DNA of 64,000 nucleotides from NCBI GenBank assembly GCA_021234155.1, contig JAJEKV010000004.1, positions 7,010,109 to 7,074,108 on the forward strand, in the 5' to 3' direction. This stretch comes from Isoetes taiwanensis. Lineage: Eukaryota > Streptophyta > Lycopodiopsida > Isoetales > Isoetaceae. The translations under genes and the position numbers were made by a program. Positions 44,100 to 55,316 of the stretch are shown piece by piece (position 1 is the stretch's first letter; each line of letters opens with the position of its first letter). A model generated the notes under the pieces. The model was not told where the DNA came from and did no database searches. It saw only the letters and a program-made list of their open reading frames with translations.

Positions 44100-45299
44100 A
44101 CTAGATTGTATCCATACATCCGTATGTGTTCATACTTATCATATACATCTTTACCTATACATCTATACTTATCCTTATATATCATATATCATATTTATAT
44201 TTCATTTACATGCCCTACATTATATTATATATTATATTCCATGCGTTATAACTCTTATGTGGTTCGCCACCCGTTGACATGCCGTCCCATATTTCATACA
44301 CCTTGTTTGACTTTCACTATTATTTCTGCTAAATTTCTATGTATATCTCCTTTAGTTCGTAAAACTGTTCCTATTTTTCGTCCGCGTTATGTATATTCCC
44401 ATTCGTTCCCTATTCGACCATACATCAGAACTGTTTCTATTCAACTTTGCAATATTTCCTTACAGTTTTACAAAAAATTTACAAAATTTACAAAATTTAG
44501 AGCAGGGTCGGAGTTTAAAAGTTTATAGAAGTTTAGAGTTTAAACTGGTAAGTGTTGCATAGTGACATGGAAAGCCTTTGCGCTCTATCCTGATTACATT
44601 CTGGATTCAGATTCATACGAATGTCTTATTTGACCTATGGAGAAGTTTGCATATAGACACTTTAGCTATTTAAGCACATCTAACTATGTCTGATCTTGTA
44701 GTTTTTTAAATAGACCACGAAGGAGGTAAGCTGCTGTTTGACATGAGTCGTATCTGCATTTGATAAATCCCAGCTGCTTTGAAATGAATAGGGTAGAATC
44801 ACCCGTAGTTATAAGGTTATTGCAGATCTGAGCAACTATTTATAATGAAATTGGACCTGTAATTGGAGTTTAATAAGTGAAGTATATTGGATAGAAAGAT
44901 TGATCATGCACTGACATGCTTGTTTAATTGAGTTTGCTTCTTAAATGGGGTTATGGATGGTAAGCCTGAACCTACTTATCCATGCGAATACTGATTTGCC
45001 ACTCTTGGCTTTAACATGTCAGGATTTATGCATTTAAAACAGAGTGATAAGGAAATGGCTTTAGAAATTTGTTCTTTACTCTATAAACTGAGTTCTATAA
45101 TTTCCTTGAAAATTTATTATGGCAGAAATGTGCCAGTAACCTAAGGATATAGAGCTGAACTGTTTAAATGTACCTTGTTCTTGTTTGTTAGATTACAAGC
45201 AGGGTAAGGGGTGATAAACTTAAAATATCTTATGACGCCTTCTCGTAGCTTAGGCTCTTACCCATGTAGTTGGCTAACCGTCCTTTGGTTCTACTGCAG
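44100..45299. other. No gene recognised; presumed intron of unit 2
   Basis: AT-rich, with tandem ATACATC/TATATC words (44120-44230). The end (45196-45299) resembles the intron end of unit 1 and closes with TTCTACTGCAG. Confidence 0.3.
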
Positions 45300-45350
45300 G
45301 TAACAGGATCTTTTACTCCCTGTGTTGTTTTCTTTAAGAAATGGAGACTC
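45300..45350 (+). pseudogene. Gene-like unit 2, exon 2 candidate
   Basis: VTGSFTPCVVFFKKWRLNKE, aligned with VTGFLAPMCVFHLIKLEKLQ of unit 1. The frame continues as HGLELTSWR to a stop near 45388. Confidence 0.3.
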
Positions 45351-45769
45351 AATAAGGAGCATGGACTCGAACTGACGAGTTGGAGATGATCAAGAATGAT
45401 TAACAGAATTATTAATTAATGATTATTAAGGCAGTAGCAGCAAATGTTCAAATACATTGTAAATGACAGTGGAAGTTCCGTGTGGTATTTTGTAATAATT
45501 CTGCCACAAGTTACGTAATGATGGTCTGTTTTCTATTATACAAGGTACTCTTTGATTTAAGGAATTACTGCTTTCTAAGCTGGAAAAGTATTTTTTAAAT
45601 GTATAATATAAAAATTGGAAGTATTTTTCGTAACCATGTCTTTGGCCTAACTAAGTGCAATTGCACTTGATTGTACTTGGGGCCGCTTATTGAATCATGT
45701 TTTGTTTTTGCAAAGATTGTTTCATGATTAGAAGTCTTGAAGGTCTTAGGATCGGATTGATTTCAAAGG

Positions 45770-45849
45770 TTTTTTTTTTTTTTTTAAGATTAAGGCAGTG
45801 GATTATATCACATGTAAGAAAAGACTACATGAATATAATACAGTCACAA

Positions 45850-45887
<38 letters not shown>
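45770..45887. repeat. Poly(T) and 37-base poly(A) tracts
   Basis: T16 at 45770-45785 and A37 at 45851-45887 flank 65 bases containing GGCAGTGGATTATATCACAT. It may be two retroposon tails facing opposite ways. A perfect AAGTGCAATTGCACTT palindrome lies nearby at about 45653-45668. Confidence 0.7.
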
Positions 45888-45889
<2 letters not shown>

Positions 45890-46019
45890 CTATTCAACCC
45901 TTGAGAGGGAAGAGTAAAAGAAAAGCAGAGGTCCACAACTTAAAATTGACAAAAAATGTTGTGGCCTTTATGTCAGCATATAAGTCCCCGCTATAACTTT
46001 CCTGATTAGATGACTGAAA

Positions 46020-46400
46020 ACAGTAATCAAGCTTAGCCCAAGGTAAATTTCAGAGGGTCAACTTCAACTATGCCATATATGGTCTCCAACTCATCGAGAT
46101 CAAAAGGGATATGATCCATAAATGAACTTGGAAGTGACCTCGAAGTTCAGCCCTTTCAGTTTCAAAGATAGTTTTAAGGTTGTTCCACCATCAGAGATCT
46201 TTATTCTTCAGAATGATGTCCAGAGCAGTAGGAACTAGCATTTTCTTGTTTGAGCATCTCCATCTTCTCCTTGATTTGGCTCCTATTCCATTTAGCTAGA
46301 ATTGGCTTGGGATCATATCGCCTACGTCCAGGCAGGATCACCAAGTCATAATATTTACTAACAAAGGCTGTCAATACTCGCATCAGCATCAGCATTAAAT
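46020..46400 (-). pseudogene. Weak coding trace, minus strand
   Basis: Minus-strand frames read TAFVSKYYDLVILPGRRRYD and KPILAKWNRSQIKEKMEMLK, and in another frame WWNNLKTIFETERAEL. These look like a decayed protein (possibly retroelement) but no motif allows a name. Confidence 0.25.
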
Positions 46401-46996
46401 AAAATAATTTGAAAAATGCAAATAAACCATGATAACTTCCAAGAGAATCCCAATTAAAATCATAGTTTTGACCATTGAGTTTTCTACGGGCAAGAGCAGC
46501 GTTGCCTACACATTTTCATACAGAGGTGAGGTTAATTGCAGTGATTACCAAATGATCTTAGCAGTGCATTTTATTGTAGTTGCCACTCTCTTAACAAACA
46601 AGAAACTAAGAACTTTCATCGGACTGTGCAGTGGATGCACAAGTAACAATTACGATGAGCTATGATTGTAGGATACCACGCAAGGCTACAAATGGAGCCT
46701 GACCGAAATTATGGTAGACGTAGTGCAACAACCAAAATAATAAGAAAGGGGATTCATAGCACTCCCAAATTCATATGTCCAGGAGAAGGTCAAGAGCTTT
46801 TCAACAGCACAAGCACGTATTCTTCTACATGGAGAAATATTTAATAGATATGCCAAGAACCTAATGGCAAGGAAGGAAGACAGGCAGTTATAACCTGATT
46901 CTGAATTACCACATTGATGTCAAAAGGGAATGGAATCCCTTTAAGTAAGACGACAATGAATTAGTCTATCAATATACCCCAATGTTTCAATATGTA
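46401..46996. other. No gene recognised
   Basis: AT-rich sequence up to the truncation point of element B. Confidence 0.4.
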
Positions 46997-46997
46997 G

Positions 46998-49179
46998 AAT
47001 CTCAACGGATCCTGCCAAGATCGAAGCCGTCATTCAGTGGCCGGCACCAAAGAATGTGCATGAGGTCAGAAGTTTCCTTGGCCTAGCAGGGTACTACAGG
47101 AAGTTCGTGAAGAACTTTGCTAAGATAGCGGCCCCGCTAACAGACTTGACGAGGGCAGAGAAGGTGAAAGATTGGGCAGACCATTGGCACAAGAAAGCCC
47201 AAGCGGGATTTGAATTGTTGAAAGAAGCTTTGACAACCGCCCCCGTCTTAACCCTACCGGACCCAGAGAAAGACAAGTTGGTGGCGACAGACGCAAGCAA
47301 GATAGCCACAGGAGCAGTGCTCATGCAGGAAGAGCGTGTGGTAGCATATGATTCCAGGAAGATGAACGACGCAGAAACGCGCTACCCGACGCACGATCAA
47401 GAATTGCTTGCAGTCGTCAGGGCATTAAGGATTTGGAGGCACTATCTCTTGGGAAGGAAGTTCCAATTGGATACAAACCATCAGAGCCTCCAGTATGTAT
47501 TCACGCAACCACACCTTAACCTGAGGCAGCGAAGGTGGATGGAGTTCCTCGAGGAATATGACTTTGATATAGTCTACAAGCCGGGGAAGCTCAATGTGGT
47601 AGCGGATGCGCTTTCAAGGCATCCCCTGACAACTAGAGTGCATTGCAATGCAATTTCGACGCTCTCCAGCGACTTTGGTAAGAAGATTGAAGAGTCCCTG
47701 CCAACGGATGTGGACTTCAAGGAAGTATGGGCAAGCTTAAGCAGGGAAGCAAGAACAGATAAGGAGCGAGAAGCCTTCAAACATTATAAGAAGGAAGGCA
47801 ACCTGTTATACCATAAAGACAAGCTGTGCGTGCCAGAATCATCAGGTGTAAGGAAATTGATCGTCCACGACACGCACAACAGTCCAATAGCTGGCCATGC
47901 GGGATTCATGAAGACATATTTCAAAGTGCGCAGCAGCTATTATTGGCCAGGAATGAAGAAGCAGGTAGCTCGCTACATTAAGGAATGTCAGCTATGTCAG
48001 CAGACGAAGACAGAGCAGCTTCGAATTTCAGGGGCATTGGAACCGTTAGCGGTGCCAAACGCTAAGTGGGAGGTCATCAGCATGAACTTCATAACAGGGC
48101 TTCCAAGGACAGTAAGAGGGAAGGATGCCTTGATGGTAGTGGTCGACAAGTTGTCGAAGATGGCACATTTTGTGCCTTGCAGGACCACAGACACTGCTAT
48201 GGATACAGCGAAGCTCTTCACCAAAGAAATCTTCAGGCTCCACGGCATGCCAAGGGAGATTATATCCGACAGGGATCCGAAGTTCATGAGTGCCTTTTGG
48301 CAAGACCTCTTTGCGACAATTTAGACGAAGCTATCCATGAGCACGGCGTATCATCCTCAGACGGATGGCCAAACGGAGCGGACCAACAGGATTTTGGAGG
48401 ACATGCTACGAAACTATGTCTGGAACAAGTAAGGTATGTGGGAAGAATCTATTCACTTGGTGGAGTTTGCGTATAATAGCACCAAGCAGGAATCATCCCA
48501 AATGTCGCCGTTTATGATCAACTACGGCTATCAATGCCTAACTCCAGACACTTGGCACAATCCCGTGTCAAAAGTAGAGGTTTCGCAGCAGATGTTGGCC
48601 GACATGCAGCAGCTGGTGGAAGAAGTTCGAGGATATCTTCTGGCAGCAAGGAGTCGACAAAAGAGCATCGTCAACAAGCATCGAACAGTCAGGGAGTTCG
48701 AAGTTGGCGACAACGTGTGGCTCAAGATTAAAGTGAAGCAGGCGAAGCTCCGCATCGGAAATTGTAAGAAGCTTGCTCCAAGGTGGGCTGGACCCTTCAG
48801 AATAGTCAAGAGAGTAGGCAATCAATCCTACAAGTTAGACTTGCCAGCACACCTAAAGATTCATAAAGTCTTCCACGTGAGTTTATTGAAGAAGCACACC
48901 CCAAATCCAGACGAAGTCTTGGACACTCCAACGTTGTTGGAAATGACGGAGGAGCAGTTGGAAATAGTTCCAGAATTGATTCTTGATAAAGCCTTCAAGA
49001 AAACAAGGAGATCTGAGTTTCTCCAGTATTTTGTCAAGTGGAAGCACTTACCGGTGGAAGACGCGACGTGGGTACTCAAGAAGGATCTATTGAAGCAGTA
49101 CCCACAGTTTATGGAGCAATGGGACGGCAAGGTCATCTCCGAAGAAATCGGCTCAGGCATGTCGATTTGTGTAGATTAA
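46998..49179 (+). pseudogene. pol: pol of element B: RNase H, integrase, chromodomain
   Basis: One frame of about 727 codons. RT tail [20 protein letters not shown]; RNase H with [34 protein letters not shown] and [14 protein letters not shown]; integrase zinc module [19 protein letters not shown] with ECQLCQQTK; core with [19 protein letters not shown] and [19 protein letters not shown]-terminal RWAGPFRIVKRVGNQSYKLD and chromodomain FLQYFVKWKHLPVEDATWVL. Damage: TAG 48322-48324 and TAA 48430-48432 where element A has Gln, and AAC (Asn, 48085-48087) in place of the first catalytic Asp of integrase (MNFITGLP against MDFIEGLP). All three are C:G to T:A type. Confidence 0.88.
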
Positions 49180-50043
49180 TCCGCGCATGCAACCTATGCT
49201 GGGTTGCATGCGTTGTTACCGATGATGAGACCACTACGGTGATCTCTAGGGCGTGGTGTAATGTCAATGTAGGCATGACCTCGTTTCCGCTTGGATGAGT
49301 AGAAGGTAGATTGGAAAGTCTACTTCTGTCCCACGGAAGTAGACGACCTCGAGAGAAAGGAGGTCATTGAGGAATGCATTGATAGGAAAAGCACCTCTAG
49401 CCCCATATATGCTTTGATAGGAGGAATCTGTCCTTCACGCCCCATATACGGGAAGGACCCTATCCTCCACGTTGGGCAACTAAAGGTGTAGGCATGAGCG
49501 GCATATAGGCATTATAGGCGCTGTCTCCACGGCCGCGATGGAAGAATCATCCTCTTCCTACGCCGGGAGATTAGCCATGCATTCATCTAGATAGGTGGGG
49601 TGGTCACCATATAACCAAAATTTTTATTAATAATTAAATGGTACTAACGTAGTATCGACCTGCAGGCCAATAGAGCGCTCCGGAGGGCAAAGAGGTCGAG
49701 CTACGAAGACTTGCAACACAAATTTTGTTGGAATGTGTTGCAAGGAATGAAGAGTACCTCGAAGGATAATTATATGTATGAAATATTAAAATTTTGATAA
49801 ACTAAAATGTCGTGATAAGTAAAATTATTGAGTAACTTGTTTTAATGATGTGACGAATTGATAAGTTATTTCGTAAGATAATGGCATAATAATGTTCTAA
49901 AAATATTACCTAAAGATAATCCTAATAATTATGTAAGTATAATGGTAACATATTGGATGCATCAAGTTGATTGCAGGTTAGGAAGATTCCAAGGTGGGGA
50001 GACCCACGATGCTGCGGACAGCATCATTTCAAGGTGGGGAGAA
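49180..50043 (+). other. 3' untranslated region of element B with duplicated purine tract and hairpin
   Basis: No coding. Ends in AAGGTGGGGAGAA (50031-50043) next to the LTR, the polypurine tract. An almost identical AAGGTGGGGAGA stands at 49991-50002, and between them GATGCTG-cgga-CAGCATC (50008-50025) forms a perfect hairpin. Confidence 0.65.
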
Positions 50044-51624
50044 TGTGACGTTCCAGCACAGTATACGGTCCCAAGACGTATACTGTACTGCCTCGTCACG
50101 CGTACATGCCACCCCGACTGATGTGTACGCCGACGTGTAGCTAGGCGGGTAGCCCTAGGGGGCAACTTGCAAGAATGTGCATTTATTAATGTGCACATTT
50201 ACCAATGTGCACATTTATCAAGGTGCACATTTTCCCATGTGGATACCTTTACGCCACCTAGCCATTAAAGGCAAGTGGGCCATACCCAATTATCCCACAT
50301 GCTTAAAGGGATAATTGGAAACCCTAGCCCTAACCCCTTGTCTATTTAGGTTAGGGAAACCCTAACTTGCTATTTTGGTCCATAGGGTTTTAGAGCTCTG
50401 TTTGGCGTGCTCAAAGGGTCAAAACCGCCTCCCAGACTCTGTCTGAGCGAATTGCACCATTAGTTTTCCTTGTTGGCTCCATCTTCAAGCAGTTCAGCAG
50501 GATGGTCGAACTCAGGTCAGGAGGAGCCACCCAAGGATCAGGTATTTAGTCAATTTAATAGCCTAAACCGTCTTCCAGTCATTGTATCAGTAGGTTTAGC
50601 CTATTAAATTGCCCATAGTAGCCATTTAGATTCTCAGATCCCAAGACACTAACTAAAGAACCTAACTCTATGATATAGATTAGATCTAGTTCTTTAGTTC
50701 TTCTGTGATGTATATGGATTATGTATCTCTGTGAACTCCTTGTATTGGGAAGGGGGGTAGAGGCCCTAAAGCTTGGTAGTTGATGCTCCTAGATTAGCCT
50801 CTCTAGCACACTGTAGATTCGGCCTGTGTACAAGATCCACACCTGGTTGTGGGTGACGGGGCCAGACTGGCTAAGAAGGAGGTTCGTGTTATGACTCTTG
50901 AATGAGCCCTCTGGTGTGTAAGGCCTACCGGGGATCATTATGACTAGGTCTAATGGCTTGCCACTGAGTGCGGGCAAGGCATGGGCTCGACACCCGTGGA
51001 GTGGTGTTCACTTTCCAGTGGGTTCAGTCGAACAAGGGGAGTGGCCCTCTAGTCACATTGAGTCAGCATGTAGACCTCTGGAGGGAGTGATCCCTACCTG
51101 CCCCATCGGAACTGGGGAGATGCAACCCAGGAATAGCCCCTTTGGCTATGCATCCTGCGGGCTACAGTCAGGTCCCAACACTTTTCAACCTACTTTGCAA
51201 AGTGTGCACAGGAGGGGCGGATGGAGTGGACAACCCTAAGCCATGCTCTTATGCCAACCAAATCCATTGCCATGAATTCTGTCTGCTATTCTGGAGACCC
51301 AAGCCGTCAGTCATCCCTTCGAGTCTGAGCCTTGGGTAGGATTTCCCATGTGTATCGTGCTGATCTTTGTCTATGCAGATGTTGATGGACCACCCTTCGA
51401 GGTGGATATGTGATGATGTTATGTACTGACATGTATGTTTACGCTTCCGCAGCTAGGTAGGCCCTGAGGGAGACGGGGTAAAATGACCCCTTCACTCTTC
51501 CCACTGGGACTCGTTACGGGTACAGTGACATGTGGAGGGCCCTGTATCAGTCTGGAGCTGGTATGGGGGATGAACTCCTGTTTGTATACGGTGAGTGCAC
51601 CGTATGCGAGTAGGGGACGTCACA
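50044..51624 (+). repeat. 3' LTR of element B
   Basis: 1581 bases from TGTGACGTTCCAGC to GGGGACGTCACA. Shares with the element A LTRs the blocks CGGCCTGTGTACAAGA, GTGTGCACAGGAGGGGCGGA and GCCGTCAGTC, with much divergence between. TATATGGATTATG-like AT boxes lie near 50710 but no single TATA box is convincing. Confidence 0.87.
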
Positions 51625-51747
51625 GTCTAAGACCATTTTCTCTCTCTAAAAGCAAAGCTAGAGAGAGAAAGTGCACATTTTCTTCAAACAAATGTGGAAG
51701 AGCAAATTATCCAAGTCATTTCATAAAAGATCTAATGGTATGTGCAG

Positions 51748-52426
51748 TAGTGCCAAATTGGATGGCAAATTGTTCACATCATCCTCAAGAATGCCAAATA
51801 CCATCCATGTCATCACCTAAGCACATCCGTGTCATCATACACGTGTCACCTACCACAATACTTATTTTTCAAAATTTTTGACTTAAGCAAAGTCATTTTT
51901 ATATCTTAAGTGACATGTCATCACCTCATTGTGCCACATTATTCCCCAAGTACATCCACATCATCATACATGTCATCCACATCATCACCACCTCACAAAA
52001 AGTTTTGACTAGAAAAAAGTCATTTTGCCACCTTTCTTGACACATCATCACTTCATAATGCCATGTCACCATCCATTTGCTACATCAGCTTACCAACTTG
52101 CCACCTCATCAAATTTTACCGCCATTTATAGCCAGAAATCAAGTTGCTCATTTTTTCGAAAAGAGCATCAAAAAAGATTCCTTGTGGAAAAAAGAATTTT
52201 TGAAAAAGACCCTATATTGACGTCCATTTTCCATTTCTTGGGATTCGTGCCAAATTTGAAAAAAAAAATTCCTATCCCCCCCCCCGGACCTAGTCACTTC
52301 CCCCACCCAATCTCTTCCTGCCACATGGTGCCTCTGGGCATGTGAGTTGGCAACGGGCCAGGTCTCACGTGGAGGACAATACGTCAGGATTAATAGCTTG
52401 CGTGGATTGGACCTTTTATACCCAAG
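51748..52426 (+). repeat. Repeat X, right copy (inverted relative to 21.4-22.1 kb)
   Basis: Reverse complement of the left copy over nearly its full length: CCATCCATGTCATCACC, CATCATACACGTGTCACCTACC, GTCATTTTGCCACC, CCAGAAATCAAGTTGCTCATT, GGGCCAGGTCTCACGTGGAGG, GTGGATTGGACCTTTTATA. The last block contains TATAAAAGG on the minus strand, so X may be an LTR or promoter segment transcribed on that strand. It lies about 120 bases beyond the element B LTR, whereas the left copy touches the element A LTR. Confidence 0.7.
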
Positions 52427-52996
52427 CTTCTCTGTTTGAAAATGCCTATGGTATAATTCGCACGAAAACTTCGAGAATTTTACATCAAGAAACTGTTCCG
52501 AGCAAAAAGACAGAAATTTGGGCCGGGATTTGCCAAGATTGAAGCAGAAACAGAAGACTATGAAGAGGGATTTTTGTTATAGAATTCTTCAAGGGCTTTG
52601 GGCGCAAGATTCGACGAGTAGACCTTTGAAGACTGCCGGATCTCTCACGAATTGCTTGAATCTGCCTTCCTTGTCTCAGAAAACATGTGTTTTGAGGCAA
52701 ATTCTATGAAATTATCCTGATTACCGACTTGATCCTGTGCCCTTAACCTGTGAGCTTGGGTTTTGATTGCTGAACTTGTACAATGATATCTTATTGAATG
52801 AAAATCCGAAAGTTAGTGAAGATTTTTCCTGTCATTTCTCCACAAATGATTAAGTGAAGTAAGTTTTTGAAAAAAAAGAACCTGAAGATTACACTGGTAT
52901 ATTTCTGTTTCTCTCTTAAAGATTAAGAATAGCAACATTGCGCTGCATTGCATTCTAGAATTGCACTGATAAAATCATATAAAGCTAACAAGAGGT
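52427..52996. other. No gene recognised
   Basis: Spacer between repeat X and the Tat-like LTR. It may belong to the same larger repeat as X, but there is no second copy in the window to compare. Confidence 0.35.
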
Positions 52997-53835
52997 CAAG
53001 TGCATACATTGATGAACATAGATAGAATTAACTAGTCTTAAAAATTACATTTAAAGTGCTAAACCTCTGGCATCTGCATGGCACTAGAAACTCATTTTCA
53101 AACACAAAAAGGATAAAAGACTGTCTGATTGCTTTTTACTTCCTGGTTCTCACCACTCAACTTATTGCAGATTATTTCCCCATAGAAAGTCTAACTTTGC
53201 TAGCAAAAGACATATGTGCTACTGCATACATAGACTTCTCAGAGTCTTCCTGAAGTGTCGTGATTGAAAAAGGATTGAGCCAACTCATATTGCAAAGAAT
53301 TGCTCACTGTTACTTCTAGGGATTCTAAGTTTTCAACAAAAAAACAATTCTTTCAGAACATTTGAGCATAAGTCCTTCACAAAAAGCTGGGCATACCTTA
53401 TGCGCAGATCTGTCAGAATTATCAGGAGTTGATAGAAGCAAAAACAAGTTGCTAGAACTCATTTTACCAAAATTTGCTTGCTGTTTTTGCACTGCGGCGG
53501 TCTTTGTGCAAAAAATCTAAATTTCAGGGCATTCTTGCATGATTTTTTTTGCCAAAAACTTGTTGATCCTTGTGTGCAACTAATAAGAGGTAGAATCGAG
53601 TTGCAGAAGTGAAAAAAGAGTTGTACTTGTTGATCTGCAAAAATTATCTTGTTGCCAGGGACATTGACCAAGTTTTGACTTGGTCAGGACTGCAAATTTG
53701 AGTGACCTCTGCAAATCTTCTTGCATCTGACTTTTAGCCACAAATTCTTTGAGTGTTAGAACAACTTCTTGAATTGGAATCATGTCAAAACTCATGTAAG
53801 CCATTGAGGTTGAAGGTTTGTCAGGAACACCTTCA
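52997..53835 (+). repeat. Isolated Tat-like LTR (inverted copy of 1940-2819)
   Basis: Starts at or near GTCAAGTGCATACATTGATG and runs to GGAACACCTTCAAAACA. It aligns along its length with the reverse complement of the LTR at 1940-2819 (for example CTGTCTGATTGCTTTTTACT, CTTCTAGGGATTC, TTTTGACTTGGTCAGGACTG). No primer site or gag follows, so it is a solo LTR or fragment. No clean target duplication was found. Confidence 0.72.
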
Positions 53836-54289
53836 AAACATGCAATGGCCAGTATAGAAGCAGTCTCAGAATGCAACTTCTTGCATGGATAAACTTGGCA
53901 GTAAAGTTGCTGAACCAACGAGAATCTCTTGAAATGCTGATAGTCTGAATTTAAAAATGAGGTCCTCTATTTGTTGGCAATGTTCAGATATTGTAATTTT
54001 AGTTTGTCAAACCATTAGTTCAGCCACTGTCATCTAAAAGTAAGTAATAATCACTTCTACTCTTACTCCTACAAAGTAGCTTGAAGCCCATTTAGAACAA
54101 ACACCAAGGAAATGGATACAGATACTACAAATGTTTGCAATTCGCAAGGCTCTACATGAATAATATACATTCAAGTCACTCAAAGGAAAGATAAATGGTT
54201 GGTCTTTTAACCTTGACAATGGCTCAATATATGCTGAAAGATAAAACAACACTTTCCAAGTTCGAAACATATTTTAAGCCACTCAAAGG
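53836..54289. other. No gene; left member of a diverged direct repeat
   Basis: GATAAATGG...TTCGAAACATATTTTAA at 54189-54278 is repeated (about 80 percent by eye) at 54858-54946, on the far side of the LINE ORF1 remnant. Confidence 0.5.
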
Positions 54290-54857
54290 AAGGAAGGAGA
54301 TTTTAATGTCCACGGAGGCCAAATCTGGCCTATGAGACGGTGAAGACATACACGGCATGAGCCCTACCAAAACTCGGGAGCTATGCCCCCTAACAAGTCT
54401 CAAATACCAAATACAAAACAAGCGGGCATAAGCCCAGGCAAAACTCGGGGGCTATGCCCCACAACAATGTAAGCAATAAAAGGAGAGGGTGAAACCAATC
54501 AAAACCACACCAAAACGGAGGCGGGAAGTACAGGGCTATACAAAAACTGTCCATGGATCAGTCGGCCAATGATCCCGGATGATAGCCTGGCCTCCCCTGT
54601 ACACAGCCCACTTCCGTTGCAGTCGAGCTTCGCGGACTCGGCATAATTCTTCCTTTCGTCTGCAGAGCTGTGCGGGGGTAAGGTCTTCCTGGACAAAGAA
54701 AGCGGTTCCGTTCAAGTGATTGCCATGTCGGAGGATGTGTAATCTGGACAAGCCATCCCGAAAGCGGACTAGCAAGTGTCGGGGGCGGTCGGGTCGGGCT
54801 GCTCCAACCCGGTGTGCAGAGAGGACGCCGTCTGCCTGTATGTGCATTATCCGGAAG
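54290..54857 (-). mobile_element. LINE remnant: ORF1 C-terminal domain joined to LINE 3' end
   Basis: The minus strand encodes RPRHLLVRFRDGLSRLHILR, LNGTAFFVQEDLTPAQLCRR and WAVYRGGQAIIRDHW, the RRM end and C-terminal domain of an L1-type ORF1 protein, ending in DPWTVFV. It is followed directly by the 3' hairpin and TTAAAATC end shared with LINE-2, -3 and -4, with no ORF2. Repeated CAAAACTCGGG(A/G)GCTATGCCCC (54369-54395 and 54440-54460) lies in the 3' part. Either an internally deleted LINE or an ORF1-only non-autonomous family. Confidence 0.7.
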
Positions 54858-54946
54858 ATAAATAGTTGATGTTTCAACCTTCACAATAGCTCTATATGCT
54901 AAAATGTAGAACAACATTTACCTAGTTCGAAACATATTTTAATGTC

Positions 54947-55316
54947 AAACTAGTTTGAAGCATATTCTGATATCCCCATTTCAATGGTTTAATTCTAAAA
55001 TAAGCATCTTGGTCCTTCACCTAACTTATTCTATATATCTTGAATAAGGGATGTCAACAAGTTTTATGACTATATATTGCAGAATGCAAAGAAGTCATGA
55101 AGAAGACATCATTTTGATATTTAAAGTTAGGTATCCACTTTTTGTATTGGTAATTTATGTTACCAAGCTATGTTAAAATTGCTTCGCTTCCAGCATTGTA
55201 TACATCAAACAATCCTTGCGAAGTATAGAATAAAATTACAAAAGGATATGGTAGCAACTTAAGTTGCTTAGCTCAAGGTTATTTTTTTGTACCTGGAATT
55301 TATGATGGAGGAAACC
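54947..55316. other. No gene recognised
   Basis: AT-rich unique sequence. Confidence 0.4.

Larger units (their letters stand above)
38811..44100 (-). mobile_element. LINE-3: nearly complete LINE with two overlapping ORFs
   Basis: Minus-strand non-LTR element of about 5.3 kb with a repeated 5' UTR (43590-44095), ORF1 (42225-43298), ORF2 (39091-42267), a conserved 3' hairpin and a pentanucleotide tail. Damage is slight: one TGA in ORF2 and an apparently shortened endonuclease. It belongs with LINE-2 and LINE-4. The 5' limit is approximate because no target duplication could be identified. Confidence 0.88.
46997..51624 (+). mobile_element. Chromovirus (Ty3/gypsy) element B, 5'-truncated
   Basis: Plus-strand relative of element A lacking everything before the end of RT: it starts in [14 protein letters not shown]. 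RNase H, integrase and chromodomain follow, then a 3' non-coding region and a 1581-bp LTR with TGTGACG/CGTCACA ends. No 5' LTR is in the window. Few disabling changes, so younger than element A or recently damaged. Confidence 0.87.
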
